A stretch of 64,000 bases of DNA from JAGOEF01 sp964511665. Lineage in GTDB: Bacteria > Bacteroidota > Bacteroidia > Bacteroidales > ML635J-15. The notes below the pieces were generated by a model, which was not told where the DNA came from, ran no database searches, and was given only the letters and a program-made list of their open reading frames with translations. The DNA lies in the NCBI GenBank assembly GCA_964511665.1, contig CAZEHA010000009.1, positions 1 to 64,000 on the forward strand, read 5' to 3'. Both the position numbers and the translations under genes were made by a program. Positions 9,133 to 18,010 of the stretch are shown one piece after another; the first letter of the stretch is position 1; every line of letters starts with the position of its first letter.

Positions 9133-10425
9133 ATGCTGCTGTATTTACTGAAATATTATCGCGAAATTAATGCATGGCACAAACTACCGGTTGAAACAAA
9201 AAAACAACTGCAGCTGAAAAAATTCAAATCGGTTTTTGAACATGCCCGGCAGCATTCGGCTTTTTACCGGTCGTTATACAAAGAAGCGGGTGTCGATACA
9301 CTTACGATACAAACACACGATGATATTGCCCGAATACCCATTATCGACAAACACATTCTGCGGCGTTCGTCTATCGATGAAATAGCCACCGTTAATGTGC
9401 ATAATCCAAAAAAATACAATATCCGCTCAACTAGTGGCAGCACCGGCGAACCATTTAAAATTGCCTACAGCAAGGCCGAAGATTTTACCAATCAAACAAG
9501 GCAGTACTGGTCGCTTCTGAAGTTTGGCTACAGGCCCTGGAAAAAGGTGCTTATTGTAACCCGATACGACGAAGACGCAGTATATCAGTACGAGAAAGAT
9601 ATCAGTATGTTGCGCATGGTGCAGCGGGTGCTTCCCTTGTTTCGCCGAAGCATTGTTTCGGTGTATGAACCCATCGATACTATCATTGCAAAAATTCAGG
9701 CCACCCAACCTTATATTCTATGGTCAACCCCATCGATGCTGCAAATTATTGCTCATAAAATGAAAGAAAAAGGGCTCAGGGTACAGGTTCCCTATGTGTG
9801 TTTTACTTCTGAAACCGTTTTCGAAAAGCAGGCCGCCCTGTTTCGCGAAGTGCTGGGCACGCACTTGGTAAACTATTTCGGGTGCATGGAATCGCCTATG
9901 ATAGGCTTCGATATCGACATGGCGCACCGCTTTACACTGTATCCCAATTCAAACATGTTCGAATTTGTTGATATACGCACCGAAAACGGTATTACGCTGG
10001 GAACACCGCTCATTACCAATTTGTATAACTACACCATGCCCATAATAAGGTACAACACAAAAGATATTGCGCATATTGGCAGCGACAACGAATTTGGCAT
10101 AAATTATTTAGGGCAGATAATAGGACGCCTCGACGATATACTTACATTTAGCGACGGCTCGCAGTTTGCACATCACCATGCTCACGAAATGTTTATGGAC
10201 TTTCACGAATGCGAACACTTCAAGTTTGTGCAGTATAGCAATAAAACCATTGCCCTGCGATTGAAGATTGCTGAAAGCGCCAATAAAGAAACTGTATTTG
10301 GACTGGCAATGCAGCGCTGGAAAAAACGTTTCCCGAATCAGGAGCTCAAAATAGAATTTGTCGATAGTTTTGCTATAGACACCGCAAGTGGGAAAATCCG
10401 TAATATGGAAATAATCAACGACTGA
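9133..10425 (+). CDS. PaaK/CapK-like adenylate-forming enzyme
   Basis: 430 residues in the phenylacetate-CoA ligase/CapK group of AMP-binding proteins. The P-loop-like STSGSTGEPFK lies near residue 99-109, FTSE near 225, a NYFGCMESP adenine-pocket segment near 246, and GRLDDILTFSDGSQF near 333 before the small C-terminal domain. Such enzymes activate a carboxylic acid with ATP to an acyl-adenylate and usually an acyl-CoA; CapK relatives occur in capsule loci. Three bases separate it from the reductase gene and three from the GT2 gene, so it is in the same operon. It could feed or recover the acyl-CoA used by this module. Confidence 0.8.
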   Translation: MLLYLLKYYREINAWHKLPVETKKQLQLKKFKSVFEHARQHSAFYRSLYKEAGVDTLTIQTHDDIARIPIIDKHILRRSSIDEIATVNVHNPKKYNIRSTSGSTGEPFKIAYSKAEDFTNQTRQYWSLLKFGYRPWKKVLIVTRYDEDAVYQYEKDISMLRMVQRVLPLFRRSIVSVYEPIDTIIAKIQATQPYILWSTPSMLQIIAHKMKEKGLRVQVPYVCFTSETVFEKQAALFREVLGTHLVNYFGCMESPMIGFDIDMAHRFTLYPNSNMFEFVDIRTENGITLGTPLITNLYNYTMPIIRYNTKDIAHIGSDNEFGINYLGQIIGRLDDILTFSDGSQFAHHHAHEMFMDFHECEHFKFVQYSNKTIALRLKIAESANKETVFGLAMQRWKKRFPNQELKIEFVDSFAIDTASGKIRNMEIIND

Positions 10426-10428
10426 GTT

Positions 10429-11370
10429 ATGAATAACAATTTAATAAGCATTGTAATACCGGTTTACAACAGCGAAAAAAACCTGCCCCTGTTGCTCGAA
10501 AAAATTAAAGAGGTGTTTGCCCGGTTAAGCTACCATTTCGAAATAATATTTGTTAACGATTCATCGAAAGATAATAGCCAAAGGGTCCTCAACGAAATAC
10601 ACCAAAACAATTCCAATGTGCTGGTAATTGAGCTGAGCCGAAACTTTGGTCAGCAGAATGCCATTTTATGCGGTTTTGGTTATGTAAGCGGTAAATATGT
10701 AATTACTATGGACGACGATTTGCAAAACAATCCCGAAGCCATTCCCCAATTTATCGAAATCATACAGCAGGGTTACGATTGTGTTATTGCTGCGTTTCCA
10801 TCAAAAAAAGGAGGTCGTTTCAGAGGCCTTGGCACCCGTGTAATTCGTAAAATTAACCACATGGTGTTTCATCCTCCCAAAAACCTGAAATTCACAAGCT
10901 ACCGCATTATCAGGCGAGAACTTGTCGATCAGCTGGCTACCATTAAAACACCCTATCCGTACATTACAGGCATGATTCTGAACATGACACAGAACATTGC
11001 CAATATTGAAGTGGAACATCGCGAACGCAAGTACGGAAAATCGAACTATTCAATAAAAAAACTGATTAATCTGTCGTTTAATCTCATTATCAATTATTCG
11101 TCGATTCCCCTGAAAATTATTTCGTTTACCGGCATTTTTGTTTCGTTCATTCTCATGATAATAGGAATGATATATTTGCTCAGGCAACTTATTAATGGCA
11201 ATTTGGCAGCAGGCTGGACCAGTTTGTTTGTGTCGATGTCGTTTTTTAATATGATTATTTTCTTCATGTTTTCGGTGATAAGTCTGTATATTGTGCGCAT
11301 TATGAAAGATGTTTCGGGGCAAAATCAGTATTATATAAAATCGATACAGAATAAAAAAGAAAACCAGTAA
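10429..11370 (+). CDS. GT2 polyprenyl-phosphate-type glycosyltransferase
   Basis: 313 residues with a GT-A domain: SIVIPVYNSEKNLP at the start, the FVNDSSKDNS motif near 46 and the metal-binding DDDLQNNPE near 94. Two C-terminal membrane helices lie at about 225-250 and 265-290. This is the GtrB/ArnC/DPM1-like layout, where a sugar is moved from a nucleotide donor to undecaprenyl phosphate on the cytoplasmic face. The GT39-like gene at 14638 is a natural partner that would use such a lipid-linked sugar on the periplasmic side. Start ATG 10429, three bases after the ligase stop. Confidence 0.85.
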   Translation: MNNNLISIVIPVYNSEKNLPLLLEKIKEVFARLSYHFEIIFVNDSSKDNSQRVLNEIHQNNSNVLVIELSRNFGQQNAILCGFGYVSGKYVITMDDDLQNNPEAIPQFIEIIQQGYDCVIAAFPSKKGGRFRGLGTRVIRKINHMVFHPPKNLKFTSYRIIRRELVDQLATIKTPYPYITGMILNMTQNIANIEVEHRERKYGKSNYSIKKLINLSFNLIINYSSIPLKIISFTGIFVSFILMIIGMIYLLRQLINGNLAAGWTSLFVSMSFFNMIIFFMFSVISLYIVRIMKDVSGQNQYYIKSIQNKKENQ

Positions 11371-11380
11371 ATTGCCGTTC

Positions 11381-12043
11381 ATGAAAAAGAGACTTATCAT
11401 AGTAGGAGCGCACGGCAGTGGCGAAATTGCCATGACAGTGTTCGAAGATATCAATCAGAAAACCGGTGAGTGGGAAATAGCCGGCTTTATAAACGATGTG
11501 GTACCCCAGGGCGAATATCTCGGAAAGCACAAGGTAATTGGCAGCACGGCATCAATTGCCGATTTTGTGAACAGGGGATATTACATTCACTACACCTATC
11601 ATTTCAATGCAAAAAAGAAACACGAAAGGGTGGCCAATTTAGAAAAGCTGAATCTTCCTATCGAGGCCCATGCCACAGGAATTCATCCACTGGCCTATGT
11701 AAACCCCACGTCAAAAATTGGTTATGGCAGCTTAATGCTTCCCAACGCAGCCACGTCGGCCTATTCCGAAGTCAGAAATTTTGTACATGTTTACACCAAT
11801 GGTTTTATTGGCCACAACACCATTGTTGACGACTACGCCACTGTAGCGGCCCATGGCATTCTTGGTGCCCGCATTCACATCGACAAGGGTGCGCATGTGG
11901 GTTTAAACAGCACTGTGCGCGAAGACATCAGGGTGGGCTGCTATGCAATTGTAGGTATGGGAGCCGTGGTGGTGAAAAATGTTGACGATTATGCCGTTGT
12001 AGCCGGCAATCCGGCTAAATTTATAAAATCGCTGTATGAATAA
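11381..12043 (+). CDS. NeuD/PglD-like sugar acyltransferase
   Basis: About 220 residues with an N-terminal Rossmann-like domain (KKRLIIVGAHGSGEIAM) and a C-terminal left-handed beta-helix of hexapeptide repeats from about 105 to the end. The helix contains the likely catalytic His in GFIGHNTIVDDYATVAAHG and the closing AVVAGNPAKFIKS. The family N- or O-acylates amino sugars, usually from acetyl-CoA. ATG 11381 is chosen over TTG 11372. It overlaps the aminotransferase gene by 8 bases; that pairing is typical when a 4-amino-4,6-dideoxy sugar is made and acylated. The nearby acyl-CoA genes raise the possibility of a donor other than acetyl-CoA. Confidence 0.85.
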   Translation: MKKRLIIVGAHGSGEIAMTVFEDINQKTGEWEIAGFINDVVPQGEYLGKHKVIGSTASIADFVNRGYYIHYTYHFNAKKKHERVANLEKLNLPIEAHATGIHPLAYVNPTSKIGYGSLMLPNAATSAYSEVRNFVHVYTNGFIGHNTIVDDYATVAAHGILGARIHIDKGAHVGLNSTVREDIRVGCYAIVGMGAVVVKNVDDYAVVAGNPAKFIKSLYE

Positions 12044-13172
12044 AATTTCGTTCAATAAACCTTATATCACCGGAAAAGAAACCGAATACATTGTTGATGC
12101 TGTTGCAAGGCGTCATATTTCGGGCAATGGCTATTATACCTCTAAATGTCAGCAGTTTTTCGAAGAAACATGGGGTTTCCGCAAATGTTTACTTACTACC
12201 TCGTGTACCGATGCACTCGAAATGGCTGCTATGTTGATTGATATAAAACCCGGCGACGAAGTTATTATTCCTTCCTATACTTTTGTGAGCACTGCACTTG
12301 CTTTCGTAAGGCAAGGAGCTCACATAGTTTTTGCCGACAGCCGCAGCGATCATCCCGGTATTGATGAAGATGGCATTGGTGCTTTAATCAACTCCAAAAC
12401 AAAAGCAATTGTTGTGGTGCACTACGCCGGTGTAGCATGCGATATGGACAAGATTATGGAACTTGCCGATAGGCATAAGTTATGGGTAATTGAAGATGCC
12501 GCGCAAGCCATCGATTCATACTATAAAGGCAACGCACTGGGCAGCATTGGGCATATAGGCTGTTTCTCGTTTCACGAAACCAAAAACATACAATGCGGAG
12601 AAGGCGGAATGTTGGCCATAAACCACGAAAGCTTCGTGAAGAGAGCCGAAATTTTATGGGAAAAAGGAACCAATCGTGCAGAATTTTTTAGGGGCGAAAT
12701 CAATAAATATGGCTGGGTTGATATTGGGTCATCTTTTTTACCATCCGATATAATAGCCGCTTTTCTTTGGGCTCAAATTGAACAATACGCCGATATTCAG
12801 CAACAACGGCTGCACATATGGAATACATATCATGCCTGTTTGTCGCAAAATATTTCGAATGAAATTAAACTCCCTGTAATTCCCGGTTATGCCAGCAACA
12901 ATGCGCATATGTTTTATCTGGTTTGTTCAGGGCTTGATGTTCGCTCCCGTTTAATTGAGCATTTAAAAATTAATGGCATTCAGGCCGTATTTCATTATTT
13001 ATCGTTACACAAAAGTGAGTTTATCATTAAACAGAAATATCATTTAACCGATTTACCACAAAGCGATAGATTAACCGATTGTTTGTTGCGCTTGCCTTTT
13101 TATTACGAACTAAGCGATGTAGATATAGAATACATCTGCCATACGATACTTCAATTTAGAGATAGTAAATAG
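12036..13172 (+). CDS. WecE/RffA-like dTDP-4-amino-4,6-dideoxyhexose transaminase
   Basis: 378 residues of the DegT/DnrJ/EryC1/StrS aminotransferase family. The PLP lysine is K183 in GCFSFHETKN; EDAAQ at about 153 gives the PLP-pyridine Asp. The segments IPSYTFVSTALAFV, VVVHYAGVACDMD and EKGTNRAEFFRGEINKY agree closely with WecE/RffA, which converts dTDP-4-keto-6-deoxyglucose to dTDP-4-amino-4,6-dideoxygalactose using glutamate. It overlaps the acyltransferase gene, so the product is probably acylated at N4. No RmlA/RmlB gene is in view; dTDP-4-keto-6-deoxyglucose must come from elsewhere. Confidence 0.88.
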   Translation: MNKISFNKPYITGKETEYIVDAVARRHISGNGYYTSKCQQFFEETWGFRKCLLTTSCTDALEMAAMLIDIKPGDEVIIPSYTFVSTALAFVRQGAHIVFADSRSDHPGIDEDGIGALINSKTKAIVVVHYAGVACDMDKIMELADRHKLWVIEDAAQAIDSYYKGNALGSIGHIGCFSFHETKNIQCGEGGMLAINHESFVKRAEILWEKGTNRAEFFRGEINKYGWVDIGSSFLPSDIIAAFLWAQIEQYADIQQQRLHIWNTYHACLSQNISNEIKLPVIPGYASNNAHMFYLVCSGLDVRSRLIEHLKINGIQAVFHYLSLHKSEFIIKQKYHLTDLPQSDRLTDCLLRLPFYYELSDVDIEYICHTILQFRDSK

Positions 13173-13175
13173 AAT

Positions 13176-14603
13176 ATGTTTAATCTCGATTACTTCAGGC
13201 GATCGTTCGATTTCTACTTTACAGGTTGGGATTTCATGTTTCTTGCGGTGTTGTTGATTCTGCTGCTGGGTGTATCGTTTCTTGTTCGACAGCGCAATAT
13301 AGCCAAAAACCCATGCTACAAGTATTATCCATTGGGATTTATGGCAAAAATAATGGGAGGAGTCTTGTTTTGTTTGGCCTATACGATGTTGTACGATGGA
13401 GGCGATACTACACTATATTTTTGGAGTGCTAAGTCGTTGGCCAACCTGGCGCAGCACGATTTTGATAGTTATTTTAAAATACTGTTGGGCGACCGAACCC
13501 CCGAAACTTTATCGGCCTTTAATTCTATTACCGAATATCCTTTTTATACACGCGACCCCAAGGCATTTGCCGTAGTTAGGTTTACTTCGTTATTTGTATT
13601 ACTGGGCGGAAAATCGTATTTGTGGTCGACCATTTTTTTGAACGCTTTTCTTTTCGGTGGGTTCTGGAAGTTCTATAAATTGCTTTGTAAAATTTATCCA
13701 CATCTCACCAAAACATTGGCTTACGGAATGTTTTTAATTCCATCGGTAGTGTTTTGGGGCAGTGGCATTCTGAAAGACTCATACACTATGTCGGCCACAC
13801 TATGGTTTGCTGCAGCCTTCTACAATATTGTTATTAAATTCGACAAACGGCATTTGGCAGGAAATGCTTTTTTGCTGTTATTATCGGTTTTCTTATTGTT
13901 GTCGCTGAAACCTTACATATTGCTTACGCTGATTTTGGGTATGACAATATGGTTTACTTTTGGGTATGTTCAAAAGGTGAAAAGCAAGTTTTTACGAATT
14001 TTTGTGTTTCCCATAATACTTGCTGTGGCAGTGTTGGGTGGTGCTGCAGCAATGACCCGTTTTTCGGAAGCTGCCGGAGACTTTTATAGCTCTCCCGAAG
14101 CTATGATGGAGCGTGCGGCAGTGGTGCAACACGATCTTACACAAAGTTACTATGGCGACAACAGTTACAATATTGGTGGTTTCGATGCTTCTTATGCCGG
14201 TGTTATTAGCAAAGCACCGGTGGCCATACTGGCCGGATTTTTCAGGCCATTTCCATGGGAAGCGCGAAGCCCTGTAATCATGCTTTCGGCCCTCGAAAAC
14301 ACCTTTATTTTTGCCCTGCTTATGTTTGCAATTTTTGGAAGGGGGATCAAAAACTTCGGGAAACAGCTGGGTAGCAATCATTATGTAATTTATGCCATTA
14401 CCTTTGCATTGGCATTGTCGTATATTGTGGGCTTAACCACAGCCAATTTCGGCGCTCTGGTACGGTATAAAATTCCATATATGCCTTTTATGATTACGGC
14501 TCTTTTAATTATTTACAACAATTACCGCAGCGACATCCGTAGCGAAAAAGAATTGGCCGAAACCGAAAGAAAAGAAGGTCAGCGCGCTAAATTAGGCATT
14601 TAA
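13176..14603 (+). CDS. Polytopic membrane protein, Wzy polymerase candidate
   Basis: 475 residues with roughly ten membrane segments. A large loop at about 290-345 (FSEAAGDFYSSPEAMM to FDASYAGVISKAP) is probably periplasmic and is followed by more helices. The C-terminus is charged (RSEKELAETERKEGQ). I do not recognise a defined family. Its length, topology, large loop and location among flippase, GT and sugar genes fit an O-antigen polymerase, whose sequences are poorly conserved. RYKIPYMPFMI in the last helix resembles a segment often seen in Bacteroidota glycan-locus membrane proteins. Begins three bases after the aminotransferase stop. Confidence 0.55.
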   Translation: MFNLDYFRRSFDFYFTGWDFMFLAVLLILLLGVSFLVRQRNIAKNPCYKYYPLGFMAKIMGGVLFCLAYTMLYDGGDTTLYFWSAKSLANLAQHDFDSYFKILLGDRTPETLSAFNSITEYPFYTRDPKAFAVVRFTSLFVLLGGKSYLWSTIFLNAFLFGGFWKFYKLLCKIYPHLTKTLAYGMFLIPSVVFWGSGILKDSYTMSATLWFAAAFYNIVIKFDKRHLAGNAFLLLLSVFLLLSLKPYILLTLILGMTIWFTFGYVQKVKSKFLRIFVFPIILAVAVLGGAAAMTRFSEAAGDFYSSPEAMMERAAVVQHDLTQSYYGDNSYNIGGFDASYAGVISKAPVAILAGFFRPFPWEARSPVIMLSALENTFIFALLMFAIFGRGIKNFGKQLGSNHYVIYAITFALALSYIVGLTTANFGALVRYKIPYMPFMITALLIIYNNYRSDIRSEKELAETERKEGQRAKLGI

Positions 14604-14606
14604 CAC

Positions 14607-14614
14607 TATATTTG
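14607..14614 (+). promoter_or_regulatory. Second copy of the ACACTATATTTGT promoter element
   Basis: TATATTTG, exact for the TAnnTTTG -7 consensus, 24 bases before the ATG at 14638. It shares 13 identical bases with the element at 5723. No clear -33 TTG was seen. Confidence 0.4.
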
Positions 14615-14637
14615 TGAATAAGTTATAAAAGCCGCTT

Positions 14638-16077
14638 ATGTTTCAGAAATATCAAAAACATCTCATTGTAATTCTGGCTCTCGGGTTACTTCTCCGTGTG
14701 GTTTTTGTTCTTTTTGTTGCAGAATATTACTACGCGAAAGAAGAATATTTCAGAACAGGCGATACGTATTCGTATTCGCAATGTGCCATAAATCTGGTTG
14801 AGCAAGGAAGCATACGAACCATAAGTAACGACGATAAATCGGTTGCCGGACGATTGCCGTTTTATCCCATTGTACTGGCCTTGTTTTATGTTATCAGTGG
14901 TCAGAATCTCGACCTTACCTATCAGTTGGTTATCTGGTTTCAGGTATTGCTCGATGTACTCACGGTATTTCTGTTGTACCGGCTGGCATTTTTTATTTCG
15001 AATAGTTACCGAATTGGTGTTTTTGCCGCATTTTTATATGCCGTTTATCCTTTTACTATTTTTTGGGTCCCCCTTATTTCGACCGAAACAGTGGGCGTTT
15101 TTACATTGATTACCGGCTTTCTGTTCCTGAGCCGGCGCAAAAAACTGAGCGACTTTTTGTTCGGTGGGGCCATTGTTGGCTTAAGTGTGTTGCTGCGTCC
15201 GCAAAACATTATTTTTGTGCCTGTGTTTTCGGTGGTGTATTTCTTTTTTAACCTGAAACAATATAAACGGGCATTTATAAGCGTGGTACTGGCATGTGCG
15301 GGTTTTGCGGTTGTTTACGGCACTTGGGTGTTGCGCAATTATGTGTTGCTCGATAAAGTGGTGTTGTTTACCGATACGCGAGGCGGAACCAAAACATTCA
15401 CCAAAGATGTGGTGGCTTGCCGCAAATATATTTATTCGATTAAGAGTGGTTGGGATCCTCAGTTTTTTCAAATAGTACGCAACGAAGAGGTCGATTGGCC
15501 CGAAATAGCCTTTGTTTCGCGCGAGGACTCTCTCATGCTTCTACGGGCAGAATATCTGGCAAAAAACTGCGGCTCGGGATTCAGCCACTGGAACCAATAT
15601 TGGAACCGCAGCAATGCACGCATACCCGACAGCCTGTCGTGCAACGACTCTATTGCCTATTATTTCACCGTGTTACGCAACAATCAGATAGCTGCCAATC
15701 CGGTGCATTATCATCTGATAATACCCATGCAAAACCTGAGTAAGGCTTTGTTTAAAACCACGCTAACCAACGAAAAACAGGGTGCTCTTGGTTTGCTTAC
15801 AAATGCATTGTTTTTGTATCGCAGTATATTGCTATTGCTGGCAGCAATAGGCTTGTTCCTGATGATACGCCGAAAAAATTTGTATGGGGTATTTATTGCT
15901 TTGTTTTTCGCCCTTGTTTACTATTACATCTGTTTTACGGTGCGCAACATCGAGATGCGTTATTTCCTGAACAACGATGTGATCATGCTGATACCGGCCG
16001 CATGGGTGCTGGTAAGTATGTATAAGTGGTATGCCATAAAAAGGCTGATGCGCAAACCCGAGCAATTCAGGATTTAG
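14638..16077 (+). CDS. GT39/ArnT-like membrane glycosyltransferase
   Basis: 479 residues with about ten membrane helices. The first loop carries the acidic D-containing motif of GT-C enzymes (EYFRTGDTYSYSQCA near 40-54), and GRLPFYPIVLALFYV near 77 is the usual second motif of dolichyl-phosphate-mannose-type transferases. A soluble periplasmic insertion lies at about 245-355. Such enzymes take a sugar from a polyprenyl-phosphate donor and place it on a lipid, glycan or protein outside the membrane. The GT2 at 10429 could make the donor. Last gene of the glycan locus, convergent with comM (13-base gap). Confidence 0.75.
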   Translation: MFQKYQKHLIVILALGLLLRVVFVLFVAEYYYAKEEYFRTGDTYSYSQCAINLVEQGSIRTISNDDKSVAGRLPFYPIVLALFYVISGQNLDLTYQLVIWFQVLLDVLTVFLLYRLAFFISNSYRIGVFAAFLYAVYPFTIFWVPLISTETVGVFTLITGFLFLSRRKKLSDFLFGGAIVGLSVLLRPQNIIFVPVFSVVYFFFNLKQYKRAFISVVLACAGFAVVYGTWVLRNYVLLDKVVLFTDTRGGTKTFTKDVVACRKYIYSIKSGWDPQFFQIVRNEEVDWPEIAFVSREDSLMLLRAEYLAKNCGSGFSHWNQYWNRSNARIPDSLSCNDSIAYYFTVLRNNQIAANPVHYHLIIPMQNLSKALFKTTLTNEKQGALGLLTNALFLYRSILLLLAAIGLFLMIRRKNLYGVFIALFFALVYYYICFTVRNIEMRYFLNNDVIMLIPAAWVLVSMYKWYAIKRLMRKPEQFRI

Positions 16078-16090
16078 AACCCGCGTAACC

Positions 16091-17629
16091 CTATCCTGCC
16101 CAGCCCTCCCTGTCTAAGCTGCGATATTGAATGGCTTCGGCTATGTGGTGTGCTTGTATGTGCTCGGCATTTTCTAAATCGGCAATGGTGCGCGCTACCT
16201 TTATTATGCGGTCGTAGGCCCTGGCCGACAGCCCCAGCCTTTCCATGGCAGTTTTCAGCAATGCCATCGATGATTCATCGAGAGGACAATACTTTCGTAG
16301 CTGGCGGCTGGTCATTTGTGCATTGCAATAAATACCCTTGCTTGCGGCAAAGCGTTCCGATTGTACTCGACGTGCCACTACCACGCGTTTGCGGATTTCG
16401 GCCGTGCTCTCACCGTTTTGTTTTTCCGACAAACGACCAAACGGCACCGGCACCACCTCGAGGTGTATATCGATGCGATCGAGCAATGGGCCCGAAATGC
16501 GCGATAAGTATTTTTGCACCATCGACTGGCTGCACAGGCAGCGTTTTTCGGGATGATTGTAGTAGCCGCAGGGGCAGGGGTTCATTGAGGCTATTAGCAT
16601 AAGAGCCGCAGGATATTCCACACTGAGTTTGGCGCGCGAAATGCTCACCACACGGTCTTCGAGTGGCTGACGCATTACTTCGAGAACACTTCGCTTAAAT
16701 TCGGGAAGCTCATCGAGAAACAACACCCCGTTGTGTGCCAGCGAAATTTCGCCGGGTTGGGGATACGATCCACCGCCTACCATAGCTACATCCGAAATGG
16801 TGTGGTGCGGCGAACGAAAAGGCCGTTGCGTAACCAGCGACGAATTGGTGCTCATTTTTCCGGCTACCGAATGTATTTTGGTGGTTTCGAGGGCTTCGTC
16901 GAGCGTTAAAGGCGGCAATATTCCGGGCATGCGCTTGGCCAGCATGGTTTTTCCGGCGCCGGGAGGACCTATCAGAATAATATTATGACCACCGGCAGCG
17001 GCTATTTCGAGGGCACGTTTCACATTTTCCTGACCTTTAACTTCCGAAAAATCGGGCATGCTGTGTTCGTCGCAGCGTTCAAATTCTTTTGCAAGATCAA
17101 CCTGAACCGGTTCGGGAAATACGCCTTTGTCGAACATGCCTATTACTTCGCTTATATGGCTTACGCCATACACACTTAGGCCTTGCACCACAGCCGCTTC
17201 GCGGGCGTTTTCGGCAGGCACTATCAGTCTTTGGTAGCCTTCGGCCAATGCATTTATTGCCATGGGCAGGGTGCCTTTTACCGGTTTCACCGATCCATCG
17301 AGCGACAGCTCACCCATTATCATATACTTTTCGATGTCGTTGGAAGCAATTTGCTGCGAGGCCGCCAAAATACCAATAGCCAGTGGCAGATCGTAGGCTG
17401 AACCCTCTTTTCGCACATCGGCGGGAGCCATGTTGATTACTATTTTTTTTGCCGGCCAGCTATATCCGTTATTGGTAAAGGCGCTTAAAATTCGGTACTG
17501 ACTTTCTTTTACGGCATTGTCGGGTAAACCCACCAGATTGTAGGCATATCCCCGGCCGGCATTCACCTCAATGGTAATGGTGCGGGCAAGTATTCCCTGA
17601 ACAGCACTGGCATAGATTTTAATCAACAT
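16091..17629 (-). CDS. comM: YifB/ComM-family AAA+ ATPase (Mg-chelatase-like)
   Basis: 512 residues with full family architecture. An N-terminal ChlI/Lon-protease-like domain (VNAGRGYAYNLVGLPDNAVKES) precedes the AAA+ core with Walker A GPPGAGKTMLAKRMPGILPP near 217-236, Walker B NGVLFLDELPEF near 300, MNPCPCGYY and a Mg-chelatase C-terminal lid. ComM is a hexameric branch-migration helicase that aids homologous recombination in natural transformation; many bacteria keep the gene as housekeeping. It stands alone, convergent with the glycan locus. No obvious defects. Confidence 0.93.
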   Translation of the reverse strand: MLIKIYASAVQGILARTITIEVNAGRGYAYNLVGLPDNAVKESQYRILSAFTNNGYSWPAKKIVINMAPADVRKEGSAYDLPLAIGILAASQQIASNDIEKYMIMGELSLDGSVKPVKGTLPMAINALAEGYQRLIVPAENAREAAVVQGLSVYGVSHISEVIGMFDKGVFPEPVQVDLAKEFERCDEHSMPDFSEVKGQENVKRALEIAAAGGHNIILIGPPGAGKTMLAKRMPGILPPLTLDEALETTKIHSVAGKMSTNSSLVTQRPFRSPHHTISDVAMVGGGSYPQPGEISLAHNGVLFLDELPEFKRSVLEVMRQPLEDRVVSISRAKLSVEYPAALMLIASMNPCPCGYYNHPEKRCLCSQSMVQKYLSRISGPLLDRIDIHLEVVPVPFGRLSEKQNGESTAEIRKRVVVARRVQSERFAASKGIYCNAQMTSRQLRKYCPLDESSMALLKTAMERLGLSARAYDRIIKVARTIADLENAEHIQAHHIAEAIQYRSLDREGWAG

Positions 17630-17890
17630 CTGATATCATTCAAAATCTGTCGAAAGATATAAAAAAGTTTGGAAATAAGTTTTCACTAAGCAGTTCAATC
17701 ACAGAGCAAGGATTACAGGCAGTTATTCGGGTTTTTATCTGATAACCCTCAGTGGCATTGCTGCATAAGTTTACTCGGTGTTAGTTAATTTATGAACGAG
17801 CAGCTTTCATGAGGTCACAAAATGAATAACTCAAATATACTTCATTCACACAATATTTATTTTTTATGTTTTATTTAAAAAAGAATTACT

Positions 17891-17918
17891 TTTTATGAAA
17901 ACCCTTGGTTTTATAAAA
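17891..17918. repeat. AT-rich stem-loop upstream of the propeller gene
   Basis: TTTTATGAAAACC and GGTTTTATAAAA pair as a 12-bp stem with one bulged G and a three-base loop (CTT). It lies about 30 bases upstream of the -7-like element. It may be an operator or a decayed terminator; function unknown. Confidence 0.4.
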
Positions 17919-17946
17919 TTATAATAATCGTTATATGTATTATTAT

Positions 17947-17954
17947 TAACTTTG
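17947..17954 (+). promoter_or_regulatory. -7 promoter element for the T9SS propeller gene
   Basis: TAACTTTG fits TAnnTTTG and lies 27 bases before the ATG at 17981. No TTG at the expected -33 distance. Confidence 0.35.
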
Positions 17955-18010
17955 TAAAACCTTTTTCAAATGTTATTTACATGGATCAGAATAAAGATCA
18001 ATTGATTATT

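Larger units (their letters stand above)
17630..17980. other. AT-rich intergenic region
   Basis: About 350 bases between the divergent comM and T9SS propeller genes. The half next to the propeller gene is very AT-rich and holds a stem-loop and a -7-like element, listed separately. The half next to comM holds TATCTTTC on the minus strand, one mismatch from TAnnTTTG, but no convincing -33 element. No open reading frame of note. Confidence 0.6.
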
